Shown: positions 56,401-64,000 of the stretch, piece by piece
How positions within the stretch are numbered: the stretch's first letter is position 1
Layout of the letters: every line of letters starts with the position of its first letter
NCBI GenBank assembly: GCA_947172415.1
Contig: OX359191.1
Coordinates: 8,913,130-8,977,129, forward strand
Direction of reading: 5' to 3'
Origin: Chondrosia reniformis
Lineage: Eukaryota; Porifera; Demospongiae; Chondrillida; Chondrillidae
DNA length: 64,000 nt
Notes under the pieces: model-generated
Database searches by the model: none
Told to the model about the DNA's origin: nothing
The model's input: the letters and a program-made list of their open reading frames with translations, nothing else
Position numbers and translations under genes: made by a program

Positions 56401-57209
56401 GGACGCCTGAAATAGTCAAGCCATTATAGTCTGGTAGTGACGTGGTTTCCCCAACAGTACGCATCTTGGGGACAGCTGTAGCAGGAGGTGTATCCATGAC
56501 AACCTCCTCTGTCCCATCAGACACTTCAGGGAACACCTGGTATCCGACAATCCTGAGATGTGGAAAGGTGTCACTCCACATACTACACTCCGCCTTCACT
56601 TCCAGATGATCACCGTCAGTACTCTCGTTATACAGTGTACCAAATAGATTATCCAAAACCTTTTGGACGTTCTGCCTAGCTGCTTGATCAAATTCCTAAA
56701 GCAATAAAGTATGGTTGTCATGTAAAGGGTAAAACCCTCAAATTTCATGATTGTAACTGAACTAGATATGCTGAAAATGAGGCATATGTCCTACCTCATG
56801 ATTTTGAAACAGTTTCTATTATACACATGATAAATGAGTAACTGTAACCAATTTGAATGTAGCAGAAACTCACATCATCTATCTCCCATGAACCGTTTGA
56901 GCTGTGTCCCGTCAGATTACCACTCCGGGAGTAGCATAAACGAGACATCCTGGAATCGAGAGGTACATCTCCTAGCGAGTCGTATTCCTCATCGCTTGGT
57001 GACACCGTGAGATTAGCTAAATCTTGTATTGTTAGACAAAAGTTTGTACCTTTCAGATCCTCTTCGACATCTTCTGGTAAGGGACGATCTTTGGACTTCA
57101 AATACATTTGACTAACGAAACAGTACGAGATTCCATAATACATCATCACTAGAATATTCTTTTTACTCACTTACCCTGGGGAGGTAGCAGATTTAATTTG
57201 GGATGTCAT
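53406..57209 (-). CDS. FAM149-family protein (FAM149B1-like)
   Basis: Vertebrate FAM149B1 is needed for normal primary cilia. Thirteen exons: 57209-57175, 57111-56874, 56695-56353, 56059-55987, 55829-55694, 55456-55256, 55024-54894, 54790-54644, 54463-54368, 54299-54240, 54159-54087, 54002-53923, 53691-53406; 632 residues. The DUF3719-type core is visible: EFDQAARQNVQKVLDNLFGT, SMWSDTFPHLRIVGYQV, EEEIIAADGIVEEYIVFDSM and VSSQVFDQLWTEV, matching the FAM149 blocks SFPHLRxxG, IIVSEGIIEEYLAFD and VFDSVW. The rest is low-complexity. The last codons and stop lie in a copy of the dispersed repeat. The first exon is 35 bp, and its ATG overlaps, on the other strand, an ATG of the TPRG1-like gene. Confidence 0.85.
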
Positions 57210-59492
57210 GTCAGTAGATCAATCCTGTATATCCATTTCTGAATCATTTCATTGTGAACATAATCGTTGGAACAGACATTTTGTGGTTAGGTTCGTTACT
57301 ATGGATATATTGCACAATCAGATAATTAACTTTAACGCGAAGCTTCAAAAAATGTCTGCGGAGGGCAGTAATAAAGAGATGGACAACGAACAAGATAACG
57401 AATTCGAGAAAGAACAAGCGACTAAAGGCGCCGTTTTGCCCGAAGATGTACCTACCGCAACAGTGCAGCCTTTTGAAGGAGAAGGTAAGGCCAAGTCTAC
57501 ACTGAAACAGGCGGATGTCACACTCCAGCGTCTCACTACGGCAGACCTCAAGCCCGTGGAGCACTACAAGGCAATGGACGTGAGTCATCACCTAGCAATG
57601 TACAGCAACACGTGTTCACTGAGGGGTGGGGAGAGGGGAAGCCAAATTATTCATAACTCTCCAGTTAATTTATGACTAATTCGATATGTGTTTCCAGAAT
57701 CAAGGTCTTCTCTATAGCGTATCTTGGCTCGTTTGTCTGGTTGAAAGGCTGATAGCGCCGCAATGATCAAAGGGTTATGCCTATATAGCCAGTGCGGTTT
57801 GGCGCTTTTTAGCCGAAATCTCTACTCGCAACTGCTGTTGTTCTTCATTTCTATTTCTATAGCAACATGCCTTGAAGGGAGCCATGGAAGCGATCAAGAC
57901 CAGATTATCAGACTCTGAGGAAGTGCAGAAAGGACCATTTGTACTGTCTGAGTAAGTTCTCTTCTGCTGGTTCACTTGTGCTTGTCAAGAGGATTTATAT
58001 AATATCAGTTTATATATGTGCATTGGTACTATACCAATTGATATTCATATATCACAATAGAAAATAGATTTATCTGCTCATTCATAACTCCTATACTCAT
58101 ATATGTACGTAGTTGTATATAGAGTGTGTTAGAGTGAGACACAGATTGGAATCTACAGTAAATTAGTGTTTACGGTTTGCAATGTTTCAATCGTAAAGTG
58201 AATCCAGTACGTTTATATTATTTCAGTTTCAACCAAAGTGCTTGTCATCACTTCCTGTTGGCTAAACCTGTCCATGTGTGGAATTAATATAACCCCCCTT
58301 TCCCTCTAGATACATACAGTTGACATACATATATAGCTAAGTAAACATAAACAGAATTGATTGAAACACTATTTCCTAGACTTTGGACTTTGGACTTAGG
58401 TCAAAGGTCAAGTCTATAGAGGATGAGTATATGTTTACCAATTGCATACCAACTTTTCCTCCTCCTGCTTATTGTCTTTAGGATAGATCACTGGGATGTA
58501 GCTAGGGAGAAGGTGGTTTTCACTTCAAAGAAAAACTTGTACTCCATCAGATTTGACTTTGTATCAAACACAGTGTATGAAATCAAAACCATTCCACTAG
58601 CTGCTATTGACGAAGCTTGTTATGGCGACATAGCCTATCCCAGATTTTCAATGATCAAGTAAGCATCTTCTTTGGAGAGACAACAAACATTGATGTAGAT
58701 TGCCCCTCAAATTGTACGTGTATATCTTATCCAGAGTTGAATAATGAGAGCTTTTAGATCAGCTTCAGTCCGCTATCTGCATTCAATAGAATCTCATTAA
58801 CACGAAATCCAAGGGTCTGCTTAGAAATTTCGTGTTAACAGTATAATGCTTAAAGTGTAGTAAGGTGTACAAATAATTATTTACATAGAATAGTAGTGAA
58901 ATTTAAACTTTATAAATATAAAGTTTAAATGTAATGGATTACATGTCTTTTCTTAAATCGTTTCTAAAAGATATTCTGTTTGGCCTGGTGAGTGTTAAAG
59001 AAATCCTTTCCCTTGTCTGCATTCTGCTACACTGAGTTAGTATATTCACCGTATATGCATACATTACACCATTTTTCTTGCATGTACGTATATAGACACA
59101 GTAATAGGGCTTATGTCTGATGAATGGTAATGTTGAAGTGTATTTCTGTTCATATTTCTAGATCACACACAGGTAAGGCCTTGAAGATGTCCTGGGGTAA
59201 GGACTACGAGCCATCGTTTTGGGAGCGCTGGAACCCTTTTTCCACAACCATCAAGCACACTGTCTTCCAATCACATGTTCTCTTTCAGAAAGGCCATGCA
59301 AGTGACGCTTTCTTGTCTGTGGAAAACTTTAAGACAGAAGTTGAGAGAGCTGTTGCCCAGGGGACAGAGAACGTGGCCTTCAAGGTGCAGGAGGGTGCTG
59401 TGGTGATAGAGAGCTATGCCGGTGTGGCCGCCCTTGTGCATAATGACAGTAATCTTGGCTTCAACAAGCGGAGAGGTGGCTTTGATTACTAA
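57208..59492 (+). CDS. TPRG1/TPRG1L-like protein (hSac2 domain)
   Basis: Family of tumour-protein-p63-regulated gene 1 and its synaptic-vesicle relative TPRG1L (mover). Exons up to 57579, then 57863-57951, 58482-58658, 59162-59492. Three in-frame starts are possible: 57208 (322 residues), 57301 and 57352 (MSAEGSNKEM, 274 residues, closest to the ~272 of TPRG1L); I favour 57352. The core IDHWDVAREKVVFTSKKNLY, IRFDFVSNTVYEIKTIPLAA and YGDIAYPRFSM is followed by WERWNPFSTTIKHTVFQSHV, AFKVQEGAVVIESYAGVAAL and NKRRGGFDY-stop. These match the hSac2 region's VDHWNNEKERLVLV..YDF, RWNPWST and ET(Y)VGLMSFI motifs. N-terminal ~100 residues are acidic and disordered. Confidence 0.87.
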
Positions 59493-59777
59493 AGCAGTTT
59501 ATACAGGATAGCTTTTGTAGATTTGTAGTGATGCTTAGTCAGAACTTGAATGTACAATTTGCTTTTGTATGGCTGAACTTGTATCATTTACCAAAATTAC
59601 AGATTACAAATCAACGTGCATTACCTAAGACTGATATCCATGGCAACATGATTTATAGCAGAGATATATTCTTTATACACAACAGAAAATACTCTATAAA
59701 ATGAATCTTTTTGTGTATGAATAAGAAACTTGTTGCTATAGCAACACTTATATGGTACCAATTTAAAATGGTCCTCT

Positions 59778-61403
59778 TTATAATTGTATACAAGTATCTT
59801 TCAGCCATTGTTTATGAGATACTTTGGTATTTCCGTCAACCTTTGAGTTTGCATAGGTTTCATTGACAAGATAAAGATTAAATTGCTTAAAGGCATTAAT
59901 CTTATCTCTCCCGTGGTGACTGGCGACCGGATGAGCTACAAAAGTACTCTTCCAATTCATGCAATGATCATGTCTGCATAGATACTCCCAAGGCAGTATT
60001 GCGACCTTCAAGAGGCGATTGGCAGAAGTGCCCAAGTGTAGATTCGCATCCTGCAGGTCACGCCAATGAATGTTCAAACTATATAGGGCCAAATTGAGGC
60101 GTTTTTGGTCATCAGTGATGCGACTATATTGTCGGCTGATAGCTCTCCAGAGTGCATCTAAAGCAGTATAAATAAATATATTATAATTATATCCATTAAA
60201 AGCCTGGTTACCTATCATAGGTGACTGGATTATCAGAGACTATTAGAAAATATGGTGTAAATTTGGGAACCAATTGGAGTGGCCACTTTAAGTTAGTGAT
60301 CATCCTACAGAGGTGGTCCTACCTACTGGTTCTATACATACACATACTGTACATGCTGCACTGGTCCAGTGGAGAAGAAGAGCAGTATAGAAAGAGTATA
60401 TACATGAAGCTCTCCTCTTGAGGTTAACCTATAACACCATCAGCACATACAACTCCAATGCTCTAGCTCACGGTGACTGGTGACATACATGTGCCAGCTG
60501 AAGACTTGAAGATTGCCATGCAAGCACATCCAGTAAATCCCCATTTCTTCTTTACAACCTCTGGAAAGCATCCTCGAGCTAAGACAACATCACTCTGAAA
60601 CATCGTTGGTAAGGAAAAAGGATTCTTCTTAACAATAGCATCAGAGTCTATTAGCATTACATCAAATCCTTGCATCAGAATATAATGAGTGACCAGTAAT
60701 CGTGCCATCCAGAGCGAGGAGAGCTTTGGATGAAAACTGTCAATTACCTCGTTTTCTAGTAAATCACTAAATTAAAGGTAAAAATTTAATTACACATACA
60801 GTGAGTATTACTTCTGCTAAAATTGAGAAAAATAATTAAATAATATTACTATGCCATCAAGTGCTAGTGCTAATTGTCTGCCACATACTGAATCATAAAC
60901 TTAATTAAGCAGAATTCTTTGCACATGCAAGCAAATCTTGGTCCGAACACTCACCTCAGCCTCATATAAACTGCAGTGACGTTCTTTCTAATAAAGAAAT
61001 GAGCATGTTCCGCATCAGTACTGAGAATCAGGACGTGTGGAAGGAGTTCTGGGACATTTCTATACAAGTTGCAGAGCCAATTTACAGTAACTAAATTATA
61101 ACTCGATGTGCTGACGAGTAGTAAAAGAAACCTTCCGCTCCCCCTTGCGGAAATTCTACTGATCATTTGGTCGATACCAGTGAAGACTGGAGAGCTCAAA
61201 TAGTCACTACGAGTAATTGCCGGATTCGGAACGGGAACACTGTTGACCAATACTTGTCTCCTGTTAATAACTTCGTAGACTACTCGCCGGACTTCATTCT
61301 GCAAAGGAACACGGTGGACCATTATTCCAACGTTGCATACTAAAATCAGAACAAGTGCGAGTGCAATTAAGATGCAAAATGCTCTACCCAGCACTCCTTT
61401 CAT
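59778..61403 (-). CDS. Type II membrane nucleotide-diphospho-sugar transferase (GT77-like)
   Basis: Golgi-type glycosyltransferase. Exons 61403-60955, 60766-60489, 60157-59778 give 368 residues. Signal anchor near the N-terminus: residues ~8-30, AFCILIALALVLILVCNVGI. Next come the Rossmann-like strand RFLLLLVSTSSYNLVTVNWL and LPHVLILSTDAEH. The metal-binding region follows: HYILMQGFDVMLIDSDAIVK with the D-x-D motif as DSD, then KNPF. GFTGCACMAIFKSS corresponds to the F..G....R.T region of PF03407 (nucleotid_trans). The C-terminus has WEYLCRHDH and a conserved-looking FVAHPVASHHGRDKINAF. The Asp triad and topology support a transferase; the donor and acceptor cannot be read from sequence. Confidence 0.78.
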
Positions 61404-61721
61404 TCCACTGTAACTATATACTGCGTATAATATAGCTACTATAATATGTATCTAGAAAGAATTCGTACTGGATCCGGAGTTTGCTCGTAATGCCAGACTT
61501 ACTTCCTGGCTTTTAATCAAATATGGGCGCCAAAGACAATTAGGTTATCCTTTAAAATGGCGGCGTGAAAGCTCCTATAGCTATATAGCACAGAACTTCA
61601 GACAATAGCTAACCTAGACTGAGATTAATGGTCTGTTCCCCGCGGAGACCAAATAAATTATCAATTTCAGCTAATTTCCCCAGCATCTATGTATTGAAGG
61701 CCTAGGCTTGGCAGGAAGAAG

Positions 61722-64000
61722 ATGGGTGTACCGAAGTTTTATCGCTGGCTTAGTGAGCGATATCCTTGTCTCAGTCAGGTTATCAACGAACACCAGGTAA
61801 GAAACGCGTTTCCTGTCTGTCTTCTACAAATACGCGGTTTAAGCCTTTCAGCCATTTCAGATATACCTCTCCAAGAATATTACTATAAACTACTCACTCA
61901 CACGATTATTTTAACTGTATATACCGTAATTATTCCAGTTTGTTATGTCAACTCCAATCCATCTCCATTTCACTTCAATGTTCTACCTACTATTCCTAAG
62001 ACCCAGGCTAGAAGATGTGTCTGTAAAGTTGACCCAGGCTAGGGAGTCCCCCTATAAAAATGATGTTCATTACATTTTATATACGTCACAGATTCCCGAG
62101 TTTGACAATCTCTATTTGGATATGAACGGGATCATCCATGCGTGCTCCCACCCAGAGGACAGCAACCCACACTTCAGGATCACTGAGGACAAGATAGTGA
62201 CTGGCATCTTCCACTACATTGAGCATCTCTTCCGTCTGATTAAGCCCCAGAAAGTGTTCTTTATGGCTGTTGATGGCGTGGCCCCTCGAGCTAAGATGAA
62301 CCAGCAAAGGACTAGGAGATTTCGGTAAGACTCACATTACTGGAATGATATAATTCAGTTCCTATATCTATCAGTTTAAATTGCAGCTACTCCATGCAGT
62401 GTTTTTGTTGTTCCTTTTTGAGTTTGTTTATTGTTTATTAGTGTAATTTGTTTACTTTTTAATGCAGCTCTGCAAAGGAAGCGGAAGATTTGATCCGTAA
62501 AGCAAGGCAATCTGGTCAAGAACTACCAAAAGATGAAAGATTTGACTCAAATTGCATAACTCCTGGTACTCACTGACAATCTTCCCATCCACCATCTACC
62601 CATCCGCCATCTTACCATCCGCCATCTTCCCATTCGCCATCTTCCCATCCACCATCTACCCATCCACCATCTTCCCATCCACCATCTACCCATCCACCAT
62701 CTTCCCATCCACCCACACTTTGTTAGGTACTGGCTTTATGGATCGATTGGACAAGCACTTAAAGTATTTTATTAACAGCAAGCTATCAACAGATCCGGGT
62801 TGGCAGAATGTCAAGATTATTTACTCAGGGCATCAGGTATTGATACAGTGTTACCAGTCACCTACATGTATATATAAGTGTGTACATGTGTGTGTGTAGG
62901 TGCCTGGTGAAGGTGAACATAAGATTATGGACTACATTCGCTACGAGAGATCGCAGCCGGGGTATAACCCTAACACTAGACACTGCCTGTATGGTCTGGA
63001 CGCTGACCTGGTAAGACAAGGCCTGGGCTAGCTCTACTGCTACATTCATCTAACAACTGTAAATTGCTACTTGTTTATAGATTCTACTTGGATTGGTCAC
63101 TCATGAGCCGCACTTTGCTCTCCTTCGAGAAGAAGTTAAATTTGGAAAGAAGGCAAACGATAAGAGAGTCACTTCACCAGATCAGCAGACATTTCATCTC
63201 CTACACTTGTCTCTCTTGAGGGACTACATTGACCTCGAGTTCTCCTGTGTGAAGGTATGCCATGTGTTGTATGAATAATCTAACACACCATTTCTCAACA
63301 TGCTACATCTGCTTTAGAGTAAAGGATCTATAATAAGGGATTTCACCTAGTAATGCTGCATGTACCATACAATATTGCTCTAACTGCACAATACTACGTA
63401 GTGATATAAGCTCATTGCGATCAATAGCAGTTTTATTTGAATTGGCTAACAAGCGTATTGTAATGCTCAGACTGATATCTTTACCATCCTGCTGCCATTT
63501 GTAAATCCTGGGGTTCTTCCTAAATGTAGCCAAAACTTGGATTTGAGTACAATCTTGAGAGGATCATTGACGATTGGGTGCTGATGGGTTTTTTGGTGGG
63601 AAATGACTTTATTCCAAATATCCCTGGCATGCATATTAAACAGGTGGGTTGTATATACGTACATGGCTGTACAGTGCTCATCTGCATATCAACGACATCT
63701 CTATCACCTGTTCTTTCAAAGGAAATATTACCCTATCTGTATGAAAGGTACACACAAACCTTACCAAGACTCCCAGGTAGGGGACAGTTATGTATTCATA
63801 GCTATTTGAGTATCAGAATACTGTTGTAGTTGTTTATTGTTGCTTTGTCTGTCTTCTGTAGATTATATAAACAATGGAGGACAGCTCAACTTGAAAAGCT
63901 TTGAGATATACCTGGAGAGCCTTGCAGAAGTATGCTTCCTTCACCTTCTCCCTCCACCTCCCTCCACCTCCCTCCACCTCCCTCCACCTCCCTCCATCTC
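61722..64000 (+). CDS. XRN1: 5'-3' exoribonuclease 1, N-terminal part (runs off window)
   Basis: Cytoplasmic 5'-3' exonuclease that degrades decapped mRNA. Exons 61722-61796, 62092-62324, 62468-62565, 62727-62836, 62900-63010, 63081-63254, 63530-63643, 63722-63776, 63862-63929 encode the first 346 residues; the window ends in the next intron. It starts [20 protein letters not shown]. Catalytic acidic residues are visible in [41 protein letters not shown] and [14 protein letters not shown], followed by [17 protein letters not shown] and [27 protein letters not shown] and [10 protein letters not shown], plus the lack of the XRN2 zinc-knuckle insert so far, favour XRN1 over XRN2. The start lies ~320 bp from the divergent glycosyltransferase start. 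Confidence 0.93.
62575..62717. repeat. CCATCTTCCCATCCA minisatellite in XRN1 intron
   Basis: About ten copies of a ~15-bp unit alternating CCATCTTCCCATCCA and CCATCTACCCATCCA, filling the intron between exons 62468-62565 and 62727-62836. Confidence 0.9.
63275..63350 (-). repeat. Degraded copy of the dispersed repeat in XRN1 intron
   Basis: AATCTAACACACCATTTCTC, CATGCTAC and a diverged CTATAATAAGGGATTTCACC match the family. A short end-only copy also lies at 59069-59092 (ACACCATTTTTCTTGCATG). Confidence 0.6.
63945..64000. repeat. CCTCCCTCCA simple repeat at window end
   Basis: Tandem CCTCCCTCCA units (10 bp) in an XRN1 intron, cut by the right edge of the window. Confidence 0.9.

Noticed and set aside
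1-64000. CRISPR array, bacterial operon or tRNA genes
   Set aside because: Tandem arrays here have no spacers of the CRISPR kind, genes are spliced, and no sequence with an A-box plus a GGTTCGANTCC B-box was seen.

Overview
The window is nuclear DNA of an animal. Genes are interrupted by GT-AG introns, many of 60-1000 bp, on both strands. The products are animal families: an ephexin-type RhoGEF, MAD2L2/REV7, CDK10, a LIM protein of the Ajuba/zyxin group, FAM149, TPRG1-like and XRN1. AT-rich DNA, compact intergenic spaces, frequent (TACGTA)n-like intron tracts, SnoaL-like small proteins and many short inverted-repeat elements suggest an early-branching marine invertebrate, most likely a demosponge. 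That placement is inference and was not tested by any search.

Layout, left to right. 116-8473 (+): an ephexin-like RhoGEF whose 5' end lies outside the window. 9025-10198 (+): MAD2L2. 10518-11811 (+): DTWD2. Then three minus-strand genes: sepiapterin reductase (12786-11968), an intronless DRE-TIM/HMGL-like enzyme (14630-13059), and the 16-exon mitochondrial ALDH4A1 (22203-14949), whose introns hold a 1.8 kb pyrimidine satellite, two other minisatellites and a TIR element. ALDH4A1 is head-to-head with intronless NTMT1 (22359-23096, +). 23.6-24.26 kb is an unexplained GC-rich, hairpin-rich block without ORFs. 24757-26308 (+) is an unrecognised five-exon gene, followed by a patchwork of fragments copied from its neighbours and by intronless CDK10 (27873-26779, -).

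28-44 kb is the accessory part. It holds a secreted SnoaL-like gene with a frameshifted last exon, LINE remnants, and a tandem duplication of about 5 kb. Each duplicate carries one intronless 567-codon gene (31482-33185 and 40608-42311) encoding an HMGL-like barrel followed by an EF-hand region. The duplicates are separated by nested TIR, hAT-like and foldback elements and by a broken 3' fragment of carboxypeptidase Q. These two genes plus the copy at 14630-13059 are the best candidates for an undescribed system.

44-64 kb is gene-dense again: three-LIM protein (+), a secreted three-trefoil protein (-), a second SnoaL-like gene (+), an HTH-BEN protein (-), FAM149-like (-) head-to-head with TPRG1-like (+), a type II membrane glycosyltransferase (-), and the 5' part of XRN1 (+), which runs off the right edge.

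Most genes are independent housekeeping or signalling genes, so no shared pathway is evident. Exon coordinates were read by eye from GT/AG sites, reading phase and family similarity. For every gene for which I give a full exon list, the summed coding length is a whole number of codons, except the frameshifted SnoaL gene.
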